From Achromobacter spanius (lineage in GTDB: Bacteria; Pseudomonadota; Gammaproteobacteria; Burkholderiales; Burkholderiaceae_B): a stretch of DNA of 64,000 nt. A program made the position numbers and the translations under genes. The notes beneath the pieces were generated by a model that saw only the letters and a list, made by a program, of their open reading frames with translations, did no database searches and had not been told where the DNA came from. The stretch lies in NCBI RefSeq assembly GCF_002812705.1, contig NZ_CP025030.1, positions 4,960,001-5,024,000 of the forward strand, in the 5' to 3' direction. Positions 19,417-28,661 of the stretch are shown here, piece after piece; position 1 is the first letter of the stretch, and each line of letters opens with the position of its first letter.

Positions 19417-19662
19417 ATGTCTGATACGACCGCAACCGCCGTCCAAGGGGACAATCCCAAATCGACGGGTACCGTCAAGTGGTTCAACGATGCAAAGGGG
19501 TTTGGCTTCATTACGCCCGACGACGGCGGTGAAGATCTGTTCGCCCACTTTTCGTCCATACAGATGAATGGTTTTAAAACCCTGAAGGAAGGCCAGAAAG
19601 TGGCTTTCGAAATCATTCAGGGGCCTAAAGGCAAACAGGCGCTTAATATCACGGCTGCCTGA
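19417..19662 (+). CDS. Cold-shock-domain protein (CspA/CspD family)
   Basis: Small single-stranded nucleic-acid binding protein, 81 aa. RNP1 (KGFGFI) and RNP2 (LFAHF) are intact within [20 protein letters not shown] 13-residue N-terminal extension precedes the cold-shock domain. The ATG at 19417 has GAGG upstream; the frame stays open to 19270, but that stretch is more likely untranslated leader and includes a run of eight G. It is divergent from clpS, the position cspD holds in many proteobacteria, so cspD is a reasonable label but not certain. Confidence 0.93.
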   Translation: MSDTTATAVQGDNPKSTGTVKWFNDAKGFGFITPDDGGEDLFAHFSSIQMNGFKTLKEGQKVAFEIIQGPKGKQALNITAA

Positions 19663-19703
19663 GTATCCCTTAAAGTGCAGCGGTAAGGCTGCACCATTAT
19701 CCA

Positions 19704-19740
19704 GGCGGGGCTTTCGGGCCCCGCCTTGTTATTTTCTTTT
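19704..19740 (+). terminator. Rho-independent terminator of the cold-shock gene
   Basis: Perfect 8-bp stem GGCGGGGC/GCCCCGCC with loop TTTCGG, followed by a long T-rich run (TTGTTATTTTCTTTT). Confidence 0.9.
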
Positions 19741-19753
19741 TACTGCGCCAGTC

Positions 19754-20266
19754 ATGCTGAAGAATGTGAAGTTATTGCCTGTCAACCCTACGTTGTTCAA
19801 GACAGCGTTCTTTAAACCAGCATTTCTGAAAGCACTGTCGGCGGCACTGGCCGCCACGGCGCTTGCGCTGACCGCGGGCGCCCACGCGCAAACCGGTCCG
19901 CAACCGCCCTTGCCCACCACACAGCTTTCGGCGGGCATCCATATTATCCGCGCTGAAGTCGCCGATACCGACGCCACCCGCCAAAGCGGCCTGATGTTCC
20001 GCAAGGAACTCCAGGGTAACGACGGCATGCTGTTCGTGTTCGAGCGGCCGGACGTGCAGTGCTTCTGGATGCGCAACACGCTCTTGCCGCTCTCGATAGC
20101 CTTTATCGCCGACGACGGCACGATCGTCAATATCGACGACATGGCGCCCCAGACCGAAGACCCGCACTGCGCAAGAAAGCCGGTGCGCTATGCCCTGGAA
20201 ATGGCCCAAGGCTGGTTCGACCAGCACGGCATCAAGGCCGGCCGGAAAGTCGACGGGCTGCCCTGA
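19754..20266 (+). CDS. DUF192 family secreted protein
   Basis: Exported protein of unknown role, 170 aa. The N-terminus holds a signal peptide ending AGAHAQ near residue 46, unusually long, so a downstream start is possible. The DUF192 domain is clear: RSGLMFRKEL-like (QSGLMFRKEL), MLFVFERPDVQCFWMRNTLLPLSIAFI and ALEMAQGWFDQHGIKAG. It starts within 100 bp of the cold-shock terminator and has its own terminator. No reaction is established for this family. Confidence 0.88.
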   Translation: MLKNVKLLPVNPTLFKTAFFKPAFLKALSAALAATALALTAGAHAQTGPQPPLPTTQLSAGIHIIRAEVADTDATRQSGLMFRKELQGNDGMLFVFERPDVQCFWMRNTLLPLSIAFIADDGTIVNIDDMAPQTEDPHCARKPVRYALEMAQGWFDQHGIKAGRKVDGLP

Positions 20267-20308
20267 TCGGCGGCCCCAGGGCGCCAGCGCCCCCTTCAGA
20301 TACGGCAA

Positions 20309-20332
20309 GGGAGCCCCGCAGGGCTCCCTTTT
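20309..20332 (+). terminator. Terminator of the DUF192 gene
   Basis: Perfect stem GGGAGCCC/GGGCTCCC with loop CGCA, followed by TTTT. Confidence 0.85.
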
Positions 20333-20377
20333 CATTTCCGCCCCTGACAGAGCAGCGGAAAAAACAACACTTCAGGC

Positions 20378-21583
20378 TTAGACGCGCTCGATGATCAGCG
20401 CGATGCCCTGGCCCACGCCGATGCACATCGTGCACAGCGCGTAACGGCCGCCCGTGCGGTGCAGTTGGTTGATGGCCGTGGTGGCCAGACGCGCACCCGA
20501 CGCACCCAAGGGGTGGCCCAGGGCGATCGCGCCGCCGTTGGGGTTCACGCGCGGGTCGTTGTCGGCAATGCCCAATTGACGCAGCACAGCCAGGCCTTGG
20601 GCGGCGAACGCTTCATTGAGTTCGATGACGTCCATCTGGTCCAGCGTCAGGCCGGTTTGCGCCAGCACTTTCAGCGTGGCGGGCGCCGGGCCGATACCCA
20701 TGATGCGCGGCGCAACGCCGGCGGTGGCCATGCCGACCACGCGGGCGCGCGGCGTCAGGCCGTGGCGGGCCGCGGCCTTTTCATCGGCCAGCAGCAATGC
20801 GGCGGCGCCGTCGTTCACGCCCGACGCATTGCCGGCCGTGACGGTGCCGCCTTCGCGGACCACGCCCTTCAGCTTGGCCAGCGATTCCAGGCTGGTTTCA
20901 CGCGGGTGTTCGTCTTTGGAGACGACGATGGGGTCGCCCTTTTTCTGGGCGATCGACACCGGCACGATTTCGGCGTCGAACACGCCTTCTTGCTGAGCGC
21001 GAGCCGTCTTTTGCTGGCTGGCCAGCGCGAACAGGTCTTGGTCTTCGCGGCTGATCTTGAAGTCGTCAGCGACGTTTTCGGCCGTTTCCGGCATGGAGTC
21101 CACGCCGTACTGGGCCTTCATCAGCTTGTTGACGAAGCGCCAGCCGATGGTCGTGTCGAAGATGGCGGCGCTGCGCGAGAACGCGCTGTCGGCCTTGCCC
21201 ATGACGAAGGGAGCGCGGCTCATGCTTTCCACGCCGCCGGCCAGCATCAAACCGGCTTCGCCCGCGCGGATGGCGCGGGCGGCGGTGCCGATGGCGTCCA
21301 GGCCCGAACCGCACAGGCGGTTGACCGTGGCGCCGGGCACTTCGATGGGCAGGCCCGCCAGCAGCGTGGCCATGCGGGCCACGTTGCGGTTGTCTTCACC
21401 AGCCTGGTTCGCGCAGCCCATGATGGCGTCGTCCAGTTCTTCCCAGCGCACGCCGGGGTTGCGCGCAATCAGCGCCTTGATGGCAACGGCAGCCAGATCG
21501 TCGGGGCGCACGCTGGCCAACGCACCGCCGTAGCGGCCGAAGGGAGTGCGGATCGCATCACAAATAAAGGCATTCACGGTCAT
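20378..21583 (-). CDS. pcaF: 3-oxoadipyl-CoA thiolase (PcaF type)
   Basis: Thiolase predicted to cleave beta-ketoadipyl-CoA to succinyl-CoA and acetyl-CoA, the last step of the beta-ketoadipate pathway. It is 401 aa. The N-terminus [17 protein letters not shown] and [16 protein letters not shown] are PcaF/PaaE-like rather than general acetoacetyl-CoA thiolase. Nucleophile Cys sits in [26 protein letters not shown] and [10 protein letters not shown] carry the other active-site residues. It stands alone, without other pca or paa genes nearby, so a paa role or a broader thiolase role remains possible. Confidence 0.87.
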   Translation of the reverse strand: MTVNAFICDAIRTPFGRYGGALASVRPDDLAAVAIKALIARNPGVRWEELDDAIMGCANQAGEDNRNVARMATLLAGLPIEVPGATVNRLCGSGLDAIGTAARAIRAGEAGLMLAGGVESMSRAPFVMGKADSAFSRSAAIFDTTIGWRFVNKLMKAQYGVDSMPETAENVADDFKISREDQDLFALASQQKTARAQQEGVFDAEIVPVSIAQKKGDPIVVSKDEHPRETSLESLAKLKGVVREGGTVTAGNASGVNDGAAALLLADEKAAARHGLTPRARVVGMATAGVAPRIMGIGPAPATLKVLAQTGLTLDQMDVIELNEAFAAQGLAVLRQLGIADNDPRVNPNGGAIALGHPLGASGARLATTAINQLHRTGGRYALCTMCIGVGQGIALIIERV

Positions 21584-21740
21584 GGGAAGCTCGAAGTGAA
21601 GTGAAAAATTCGGGATCGGACGATCTTAGCGCACCGCATTTCGCGCCAAGTTGGTGCACAGTCGAGGTGTCCGCCACACGGACGGTGTCCGGTAGGTGTT
21701 CACCCTGATTGTGTGGCGCGGGCCGATCGGCCCAACGCCG

Positions 21741-23177
21741 TCAGGCTGACGGCGCCTTGGACGGCGCGGCGCCCGACTCGGCTTGCGCCGCGCCGGCTTG
21801 CGCCGCGCGGCCCGCTTCTACCAAGGCTTGCCGACGGAAACGCCCCGCCGCCAAATGGTAGAACGGTTGCGGGCAGAACTGGCGCGACACGCCAGAGGCC
21901 AGCAAAGACCCCACCAGCAACCAGAACAGCATCGGCTGGCTGCCCGTCATTTCCATCACCACCACGCTGGCCGTCAGCGGCGCCTGCGTGGCCGCCGCCA
22001 GGAAAGCCGCCATCGACACGAGCACCAGCACGCGCTGATCCACGCCCTCGCCCGCGAGCTCCCAGATGTGCTGGCCTATGCCGGCGCCGGTGGTCAGCGC
22101 GGGCGTGAAGATGCCGCCAGGAATGCCCGCCCAATACGACGCGACGGTAGCCGCCAACTTGGCCAGGCCGAAGCCGGCGGGCGCGGTGTCGTGGCCGGAC
22201 AGCAGGTCGGCCGCCACGCCGTATCCCGTGCCGTAAACGCTGCCGGCCGTGCACAGGCCGATCACCGCCAGCACCAGGCCCATGATGAAGGCCGTCCAGA
22301 TGGGATGCGCGCGGATCCAGGCGCGCCAGGCGGCCGGCGCGGCGCCGGATGCGCCTTTGCCCAGCAGCCGCGCGAAGATGCCGCCCAGCGCGCCATTGAT
22401 GGCGCCGCAAATGACGATCCACATCACCATGCCATGGGCCAGCGGCGCCCCGCCGAACACGCCGAAGTACGGGTTGTTGCCCTGCACCGCCACCACCAGG
22501 AAGCCGGCGGCCAGCACGCCGATCAGCACCAGGCGCTGCCAGCGCAGCACGGTGCCGCGGCCCAGCTCTTCGATGGCAAAGATGACACCGGCAAGCGGCG
22601 CATTGAAGGCGGCAGCCAGCCCGCCCGCCGCGCCGGCGGCGATCAGTTCATTGGAATGGAAGCCGCGCAACTGCACGCCACGACGCTTCCAGAAGTCGCC
22701 CCATGCCAGCATGAGCGCGGCGCCCACCTGCACCGACGGGCCTTCGCGCCCGATCGACGCGCCGGCCAGCATGCCGAAGAACGACAGCGGAATCTTCCAT
22801 AGCGTTTGCGCCAGCGACACCAGGCTGCTTTGGCTGGGGCCGGGAGGCAAGGACAGCGCGCCGATGACTTGTGGAATGCCGCTGCCCGCCGCGTTCGGCG
22901 CAAAGCGCAGCGTCAGCCAACGCAGCGCGGCCAGGCTGAATGGCAGCACCAGCAAGGCAAGCCAGCCGTTGTGGCCCACCCATTCGCGGTTCCAGTCCAG
23001 CGCCTTGTCGGCCAGATACGCAAACCCCAGCGACATCATTGCGACCAGGCCCGCACCACCCAGCAGCAGCGCCATTTGCAGGCTCTTGCGCGACAAGCGG
23101 TTGATCTGGCGCACCTTGCGCCGCATCAGGCGGCGGGCGGCGGTGGTGGTCCGGCGAAAAGGTTCGGTCAGGCTCAT
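21741..23177 (-). CDS. ClC family chloride channel/transporter
   Basis: Membrane chloride channel or Cl-/H+ antiporter, 478 aa. The three selectivity motifs are present: GSGIP (NAAGSGIPQV), GREGPSVQ with the gating glutamate, and GGIFTPALTTGAG. Around ten membrane segments follow a basic cytoplasmic N-terminus (RRLMRRKVRQINRLSRK). No CBS domains are present. The hydrophilic Ala-rich tail follows the last helix. Neighbours give no hint of a specific role. Confidence 0.92.
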   Translation of the reverse strand: MSLTEPFRRTTTAARRLMRRKVRQINRLSRKSLQMALLLGGAGLVAMMSLGFAYLADKALDWNREWVGHNGWLALLVLPFSLAALRWLTLRFAPNAAGSGIPQVIGALSLPPGPSQSSLVSLAQTLWKIPLSFFGMLAGASIGREGPSVQVGAALMLAWGDFWKRRGVQLRGFHSNELIAAGAAGGLAAAFNAPLAGVIFAIEELGRGTVLRWQRLVLIGVLAAGFLVVAVQGNNPYFGVFGGAPLAHGMVMWIVICGAINGALGGIFARLLGKGASGAAPAAWRAWIRAHPIWTAFIMGLVLAVIGLCTAGSVYGTGYGVAADLLSGHDTAPAGFGLAKLAATVASYWAGIPGGIFTPALTTGAGIGQHIWELAGEGVDQRVLVLVSMAAFLAAATQAPLTASVVVMEMTGSQPMLFWLLVGSLLASGVSRQFCPQPFYHLAAGRFRRQALVEAGRAAQAGAAQAESGAAPSKAPSA

Positions 23178-23255
23178 GGGCTGCTGGCGTGCGGCGCAAA
23201 GTGAGTAACCTTACCACTCTCACCTGACCGGCAGCCCACAAGTGTCAGCAGAAAG

Positions 23256-24878
23256 TCACACCGCCGGAAGCAGTCGAGCTTGCGCGGTGCGCGCCGAGCC
23301 CGCGCTCGAACCCGCGCTCGCTTCGACCTTGAAGCGGCGCACTTCCTGTGCCAGGCGGCCGGCCTGCTCCTGCATGCTGGCGGCCGCTGCCGCCGCCTCT
23401 TCGACCAGCGCGGCGTTCTGCTGCGTCACGGAGTCCATCTGCGACACGGCCTGGTTGACCTGGCCAATACCCGCCGATTGCTCTTCCGACGCGCTGGCGA
23501 TGTCGCGCACCAACACCGCCACCTGACGCACGCTGTCGACCACTTCGCGCATGGTGCGGCCGGCTTCGTCGACCTGCCGCGTGCCGCCTTCGACTCGCGC
23601 GGCCGACTCATCGATCAATGCCTTGATCTCCTTGGCGGCCACCGCCGAACGCTGCGCCAAGGTGCGCACTTCACCCGCCACCACGGCAAAGCCCCGGCCT
23701 TGCTCGCCCGCGCGCGCCGCTTCCACGGCGGCGTTGAGCGCCAGGATGTTGGTCTGGAACGCAATACCGTCGATCACACCCGTGATATCGGCAATGCGAC
23801 GCGAACTATCCGAGATCGCGCTCATGGTCTGGACCACGCCATCCACCACTTCACCGCCACGCACCGCCACGGTGGACGCATGCGTCACCAGGCGGTCGGC
23901 CTCGGTGGCGTTGTTGGCGTTTTGCTGCACGGTGCTGGTCAGTTCTTCCATCGACGCCGCGGTTTCTTCCAGCGACGAGGCCTGTTCTTCGGTGCGTTGC
24001 GACAGGTCGGAGTTGCCTTGCGCAATTTGCGACGACGCCGACGCGATGCTTTCACAGCCGTCGCGCACGTCCGCCACGATGCGAGCCAGGCTTTCGTTCA
24101 TGGCCTTCAGCGCGGCCATCAGCTCGCCCGTTTCGTCGCGCGTGGCAACCTGGATGTTGGTGGTCAGGTCGCCCGCGGCCACCTGGCGCGCGGCCTTCAC
24201 GGCTTGCTCCAGCGGACGCACGATGCCGCGCGTCACCAGCCAGCCCAGCAACATGCCGACCACCACGCCGGCCACGGCCAGGATGATCATCACCGCGCGC
24301 ACGGTGTTGTACAGGTTCGTGGCCACATCGACGGATTGCGCGGTGGCCTTTTCCTTGCCCACGGCCAGGTCGGTCATCAGGTCGTCAAGCTTTTGCGACG
24401 AGGTGATGACGCGCTTTTCGATCTCGGCAACGCGCGGATCCGTCTGCGTCAGCGACTGCGATTTCGCGGCCGCGAAGAACGCTTCCGACTCACGCTTCCA
24501 GACCTGCTCGGTCTCGACGAACTGCGCCAGCAGGCGTTTGCCCTCTTCTTCGTGGAAATTCTTCGCTGCCTTGTCGCGCAGCACGTCCAGATTCTTGACG
24601 GCCTCGTCGAACTGCTTCTTCAAGGCTTCACGATCCTGCTCGGTGCTGGCGGCCAGATAGCCGCTGCGGGCACGACCCGCGTAGATCAGGTGCAGATTGG
24701 ATTCTTTCAGATCCGAGATGCCACGCAGTTCGGTGTCGTACAAGCGGTCATTCAATTCGTTGATGCGAGACAGCCCCCAAACCCCAAAAGCCCCGATCGC
24801 ACCGCCAATTACCGCCACGAGCAAAAACGCGCCCGACAGGCGCGCCCCAATGCGCAAGCCTGAAAATAAGCGAAACAT
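23256..24878 (-). CDS. Methyl-accepting chemotaxis protein
   Basis: Transmembrane chemoreceptor, 540 aa. ATG 24878 follows GGGAAGGGAAGC; the frame is open further upstream but has no good ribosome site. Domains in order are: membrane helix (residues 11-32), a periplasmic four-helix-bundle sensor (about 35-185), second helix, HAMP (VTRGIVRPLEQAVKAARQ), and the signalling hairpin with the conserved tip GIAFQTNILALNAAVEAARAGE. Methylation-helix motifs flank it. It lacks a C-terminal pentapeptide for CheR binding and ends in a Ser/Ala-rich tail. No che genes are in the window, so the ligand is unknown. Confidence 0.93.
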   Translation of the reverse strand: MFRLFSGLRIGARLSGAFLLVAVIGGAIGAFGVWGLSRINELNDRLYDTELRGISDLKESNLHLIYAGRARSGYLAASTEQDREALKKQFDEAVKNLDVLRDKAAKNFHEEEGKRLLAQFVETEQVWKRESEAFFAAAKSQSLTQTDPRVAEIEKRVITSSQKLDDLMTDLAVGKEKATAQSVDVATNLYNTVRAVMIILAVAGVVVGMLLGWLVTRGIVRPLEQAVKAARQVAAGDLTTNIQVATRDETGELMAALKAMNESLARIVADVRDGCESIASASSQIAQGNSDLSQRTEEQASSLEETAASMEELTSTVQQNANNATEADRLVTHASTVAVRGGEVVDGVVQTMSAISDSSRRIADITGVIDGIAFQTNILALNAAVEAARAGEQGRGFAVVAGEVRTLAQRSAVAAKEIKALIDESAARVEGGTRQVDEAGRTMREVVDSVRQVAVLVRDIASASEEQSAGIGQVNQAVSQMDSVTQQNAALVEEAAAAAASMQEQAGRLAQEVRRFKVEASAGSSAGSARTAQARLLPAV

Positions 24879-25084
24879 GCTTCCCTTCCCTGTAGTTACC
24901 CCGGTTGTAAGCGGGCATGCCGCAATCCGTTGGCCCCGTGGTTCAGCCCCCCGACCGTTCGCAACAATAGAGGCAGGAAACCCTAGGGATAACCCTAGAT
25001 AAAAGCATGTTTCGTCGTCATTTCCCTGGAATGAAATCGACAATCGACAGGGTTTTGTAAGCTGAATTTTTCCTGAATTGGAAT

Positions 25085-25119
25085 AAAAAAACCCCTTGGC
25101 GATGCGCAAGGGGTTTTTT
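25085..25119. terminator. Bidirectional terminator after sodB
   Basis: A-run, CCCCTTG (25092-25098), loop, CAAGGGG (25107-25113) and six T. The poly-A on the left gives a U-run for minus-strand transcripts from sodB. Confidence 0.9.
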
Positions 25120-25164
25120 GGTGCAAGCCAGCAGCGTGGAAGCCGAGGCTTGTTTCTTTACCGA

Positions 25165-25743
25165 TCAGGCGAAGTTCTTGGCGGCGAACTCCCAGTTCAC
25201 CAGGGCCCAGAAGTTTTCCAGATACTTGGGACGCGCGTTGCGGTAGTCGATGTAGTACGCGTGTTCCCAGACATCACAGGTGAGCAGCGGCGTGTCGGCC
25301 GTGGTCAGCGGGGTGGCGGCGTTGCTGGTGTTGACGATGTCGACCGAGCCGTCAGCCTTCTTGACCAGCCAGGTCCAGCCCGAACCGAAGTTGCCGGCTG
25401 CCGACTTGTTGAACGCTTCCTTGAAAGCGTCGAAGCTGCCCCACTTGGCGTTGATGGCGTCAGCCAGCTTGCCCGAGGGCGCGCCGCCGGCCTTGGGGGC
25501 CAGGCTGTTCCAGTAGAACGTGTGGTTCCAGATCTGAGCGGCGTTATTGAAAATGCCACCCGAGGACTTCTTCACGATGTCTTCCAGCGACAGCGTTTCG
25601 AATTCCGTACCCGGGATCAGGTTGTTCAGGTTCGTGACGTAAGTCTGGTGATGCTTGCCGTAGTGGAACTCCAGCGTTTCCTTGGAAATGTGCGGAGCCA
25701 GGGCGTCGAGTTCGTAAGGCAGGGGGGGAAGAGTATGTGCCAT
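25165..25743 (-). CDS. sodB: Superoxide dismutase [Fe]
   Basis: Converts superoxide to peroxide and oxygen in the cytoplasm, 192 aa, standard length. Metal ligands are visible in [19 protein letters not shown] and [12 protein letters not shown]. The [14 protein letters not shown] context favours the iron enzyme over the manganese form. The ATG at 25743 has AGAAGGAA upstream. It is followed by a strong terminator and preceded by a 12-bp inverted repeat. Confidence 0.97.
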   Translation of the reverse strand: MAHTLPPLPYELDALAPHISKETLEFHYGKHHQTYVTNLNNLIPGTEFETLSLEDIVKKSSGGIFNNAAQIWNHTFYWNSLAPKAGGAPSGKLADAINAKWGSFDAFKEAFNKSAAGNFGSGWTWLVKKADGSVDIVNTSNAATPLTTADTPLLTCDVWEHAYYIDYRNARPKYLENFWALVNWEFAAKNFA

Positions 25744-25810
25744 GTGTGGGTTCCTTCTGTTGAGTGCACGATCAAGCCGGTCAATTGTATCGGCAACTAA
25801 TGAGGATACC

Positions 25811-25842
25811 GCGTTAACCCCGTGCCCGCGCGGGGTTAACGC
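25811..25842. promoter_or_regulatory. 12-bp perfect inverted repeat between xseA and sodB
   Basis: GCGTTAACCCCG (25811-25822) and CGGGGTTAACGC (25831-25842) around an 8-nt loop. It could be an xseA terminator but lacks a U-run, so an operator or RNA leader for sodB is equally likely. It shares GTTAACC with the putA-promoter palindromes. Confidence 0.45.
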
Positions 25843-25909
25843 GCCGCATCCACCAGAGCAATGGTCTGCGTTGGAATGTCATTGGCCGGCATGCCGCGCC
25901 AAGCAGGGC

Positions 25910-27277
25910 TTAACCGGCGTCGCGCGTCTTGCGGGTCTGCCGCACGTCGACCTGCGCGCCGCCTTGCGCAAAGCTCAGGTCCAGCGCCTGCCCGGCCTCC
26001 AGGGCGGCGGCGTCGTGCACGATGCGGCCGTCGGCGTCACGCGCAATGGCGTAGCCGCGCGCCAGGGTGTTGCCCGGATCCAGCGCGCGCAATTGCGCCG
26101 TGGCCGAGGCCAGGCGGTTGCGGCCCTGCACCAGCAGACGGGCATGCGCCTGCCCCAATTGACGCGCCGCGTTGGCCAGACGGTCGGTCGCGCGGCGGGT
26201 GTCGGGCGCCCGGTGCGACAGACGCTGTGTCAGCAGATTGACACGCGCGGTACGGCGGTCTTGCGGGCCGGACCAGGCCGATGCCAAACGAAAGCGCAAG
26301 CTGTTCAAGCGTTCGCGCTGATGCTCCAGCCGTTGCGTGGGCGACACCAGTTGCCCCGCCGCACGGTCCAGGCGCTGCGCGGCACGCTCCAGGCGGCGTT
26401 GCTGGCCGCGCGCCATGACCTGGGCGGACTGCATGACCTGGCCCAGCAATTCAGAGCGCGGCACGCAGGCAAGTTCCGCCGCGGCGGTGGGCGTCGGGGC
26501 GCGCACGTCCGCCACGAAGTCCACGATGGTGAAGTCGGTTTCGTGACCCACGCCGCTGATCACCGGAATCTCGCTGACCGCCACCTGGCGCGCCAGATCC
26601 TCGTCATTGAAACTCCAGAGATCTTCGATGCTGCCCCCGCCCCGCACCAGCAACAGCGTGTCCACCTCGGCACGCGCATTGGCAAGGCGTACCTGGGCAG
26701 CCAGGCGGCTGGCGGCGTCCGCCCCCTGAACTGGGGCCGGATAGATGATGACCGGCACCTGCGGCGCGCGGCGAGCCAGCGCCGACAGCACATCCCGCAA
26801 CGCCGCTGCGTGCAGCGAGGTGATGACGCCGATCGCACGCGGCAGCCGGACGGGCTCGCGCTTGCGGGCCGGGTCGAAGAGGCCTTCGGAGGCCAGTTGC
26901 TCTTTCAGCCGCAGAAACGCTTCATACAGGTTGCCGAGTCCCGCGCGGCGCATGGCGTCGGCCTGCAACTGGTAGTCGCCCCGGGGCTCATAAAGGGAAA
27001 CCCGGGCGCGGATTTCGACCTGGTCGCCCGCGCGCGGCACAAAACCCACCGCGCTGGCGCGGCTTCGGAACATGACAGTGCGTACGGAGGCTCGGCTGTC
27101 CTTGAGAGTGAAGTACCAATGCCCGGATGCCGCCTGCGTGAAGTTGGAAATCTCTCCGCGCACCCACAACGCCGGAATGCTGCGCTCCAGCAATTGCCCC
27201 ACTGCTTGGTTTAGCTGGGCAACTGTCAGGATATCCCGCGTGAATGCGTTGTTTGTGACTGCAAATTCAATTGTCAT
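25910..27277 (-). CDS. xseA: Exodeoxyribonuclease VII large subunit
   Basis: Catalytic subunit of ExoVII, which degrades single-stranded DNA. It is 455 aa from the ATG at 27277 (GGGAAG upstream). The OB-fold N-domain is typical: LTVAQLNQAVGQLLERSIP...VRGEISNF and GHWYFTLKDS. The catalytic domain has VIIYPAPVQGADAA, LLVRGGGSIEDLW and SGVGHETDFTIVDFVADVRAPTPTAAAE. The coiled-coil C-terminal half follows. The small subunit xseB is not in this window. Confidence 0.95.
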   Translation of the reverse strand: MTIEFAVTNNAFTRDILTVAQLNQAVGQLLERSIPALWVRGEISNFTQAASGHWYFTLKDSRASVRTVMFRSRASAVGFVPRAGDQVEIRARVSLYEPRGDYQLQADAMRRAGLGNLYEAFLRLKEQLASEGLFDPARKREPVRLPRAIGVITSLHAAALRDVLSALARRAPQVPVIIYPAPVQGADAASRLAAQVRLANARAEVDTLLLVRGGGSIEDLWSFNDEDLARQVAVSEIPVISGVGHETDFTIVDFVADVRAPTPTAAAELACVPRSELLGQVMQSAQVMARGQQRRLERAAQRLDRAAGQLVSPTQRLEHQRERLNSLRFRLASAWSGPQDRRTARVNLLTQRLSHRAPDTRRATDRLANAARQLGQAHARLLVQGRNRLASATAQLRALDPGNTLARGYAIARDADGRIVHDAAALEAGQALDLSFAQGGAQVDVRQTRKTRDAG

Positions 27278-27627
27278 GAGGCTTCCCGATGCGTATCTGT
27301 CCACAGGCCACGCGGAGCGGGCCGCAATGATACCGTTTCCAGCGAATTTTGCAGCGATCGCCCCGAAAGCCAATAAAATTGGCGCAAGCAATTGATTTAT
27401 ATAGAATTTTTTATAAATCCCCGCTGCGCGCTTTTGAAGCAAACAAGCGCAAGCCCTGTGCCCACAAGCGTTCCGGGGAAGTTTTGCACAGAATTATCCA
27501 CAATTTCTGTGGATAATTCCGGGGGTTCCCCGCCTTGCCACAAACCCGCCGCGCCGTTACAGTTTCGGCTTGATCTGATTCCACGGCGCGAGCGCTTCGC
27601 TGCCCTGGCCCCCGGGAGTTGAACGCT
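27278..27627. promoter_or_regulatory. Divergent xseA/exbB intergenic region with AT-rich dyad and DnaA boxes
   Basis: This 350-bp gap has no credible gene. It holds promoters for xseA (left) and the exbB operon (right), an AT-rich inverted repeat GATTTATA (27394-27401)/TATAAATC (27412-27419), and a pair of perfect DnaA boxes at 27494-27516. Confidence 0.6.
27491..27519. promoter_or_regulatory. Palindromic pair of consensus DnaA boxes
   Basis: GAATTATCCACA (27491-27502) and TGTGGATAATTC (27508-27519) form a 12-bp perfect inverted repeat with a 5-nt centre. Each arm contains the exact consensus DnaA box TTATCCACA. It lies about 110 bp upstream of exbB. Confidence 0.6.
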
Positions 27628-28251
27628 TTGCTTTCCATTTTGCGCGAGGCCGGCTGGCCTATCTGGCCCCTGCTGGCGACATCCGTGCTGGGACTGGCGC
27701 TGATCTTCGAGCGCTTCTTCTCCCTGCGCCGCAGCCTGATCCTGCCCCGAGGGTTGAACGATCAGGTGGTGGACATGCTGCGCAACCGCCAAGACACCCC
27801 CGAAGCCGTCAACCGACTGGAACGCAATTCGCCGCTGGGCCGCGTGCTGGCCGAGGTGATGCGCCACCGCCATCTGCCGCGTGAAGAATTACGCAGCGTG
27901 GTCGAAGACACCGGGCGCGCCGTCGCGCATGACCTCAGCCGCTACATTCCCGCCATTGGCACCATTGCCGTCGTGGCCCCGCTGATGGGCCTGTTCGGCA
28001 CCGTGGTCGGCATGATCGAAATTTTCGGCTCGTACACGCCAGGCGGTGGCGACCCCGCCCAACTGGCGCGCGGCATCTCGATTGCGCTTTACAACACCGG
28101 CTTCGGCATCCTGATCGCCATTCCCGCCATGATCGCGCATCGCTACCTGCGCAGCAGGGTCGACAACTACCTCAGCGTCATGGAGCAATCGGCCTCGCGG
28201 CTTGTCCGTGCCTTGTCGCCGACACCCCCCGTGCGCGAGGGGCGTTCATGA
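27628..28251 (+). CDS. exbB: ExbB/TolQ-type proton channel protein
   Basis: Inner-membrane subunit that with ExbD energises TonB-dependent uptake from the proton gradient. About 207 aa, three membrane segments (near residues 10-30, 105-130, 150-175), with the MotA/TolQ/ExbB hallmark IAVVAPLMGLFGTVVGMIEIF and ALYNTGFGILIAIPAMIAHRYL. I chose TTG at 27628 because GGGAG lies 9 nt upstream; a TTG at 27619 overlaps that site. Overlaps exbD by 4 nt (ATGA). No tonB in the window. Confidence 0.92.
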   Translation: MLSILREAGWPIWPLLATSVLGLALIFERFFSLRRSLILPRGLNDQVVDMLRNRQDTPEAVNRLERNSPLGRVLAEVMRHRHLPREELRSVVEDTGRAVAHDLSRYIPAIGTIAVVAPLMGLFGTVVGMIEIFGSYTPGGGDPAQLARGISIALYNTGFGILIAIPAMIAHRYLRSRVDNYLSVMEQSASRLVRALSPTPPVREGRS

Positions 28252-28661
28252 ATTTCCGTGGTGCCCGTGGTGAACGCGACGAGCTGGACATCAACCTGAT
28301 TCCGCTCATCGATGTGTTGCTGGTCATCCTGATCTTCCTGGCCGCCACCACGTCGTTCACGCGATTCACGCAGTTGCAGGTGACGTTGCCCCAGGCCTCG
28401 TCGGAACAGGACACGCCGCCCGCACTGGAAGTGGCGGTCAGCCAGGACGGGCGTTACGCGCTGAACGGCACACTTATCGACGTCTCCACACCGCCCGAAA
28501 TCGCCGACGCGCTGCGCCAGGCCGCGGCGGGCAAACCCGATGCGCTGGTCATCATCAACGCCGACGCCCAGGCCACCCATCAATCCGTGATCAACATCAT
28601 GGAAGCCGCCCGCCTGGCCGGCATTGGCCGCGTTAACTTCGCCGCCCAGACTTCACGGTGA
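28248..28661 (+). CDS. exbD: ExbD/TolR-type biopolymer transport protein
   Basis: Single-pass partner of ExbB, 137 aa. The cytoplasmic N-terminus ends [21 protein letters not shown], whose Asp in the membrane helix is the expected proton-carrying residue. The periplasmic domain ends [10 protein letters not shown]. Start overlaps the exbB stop (ATGA) and its own stop overlaps the lpxK start. Confidence 0.94.
   Translation: MNFRGARGERDELDINLIPLIDVLLVILIFLAATTSFTRFTQLQVTLPQASSEQDTPPALEVAVSQDGRYALNGTLIDVSTPPEIADALRQAAAGKPDALVIINADAQATHQSVINIMEAARLAGIGRVNFAAQTSR

Noticed and set aside
20378..21583. Thiolase as part of the hpa pathway
   Set aside because: The homoprotocatechuate meta pathway ends at pyruvate and succinic semialdehyde and needs no thiolase; the gene is 33 kb away.
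24981..24988. CCCTAGGG before the chemoreceptor as a shared operator with putA
   Set aside because: Only a short common core with the putA region; likely chance.
27278..27627. Chromosomal origin of replication
   Set aside because: Only two DnaA boxes are seen and no dnaA, dnaN, parAB, gidA or rpmH is near. Kept only as a DnaA-binding site.
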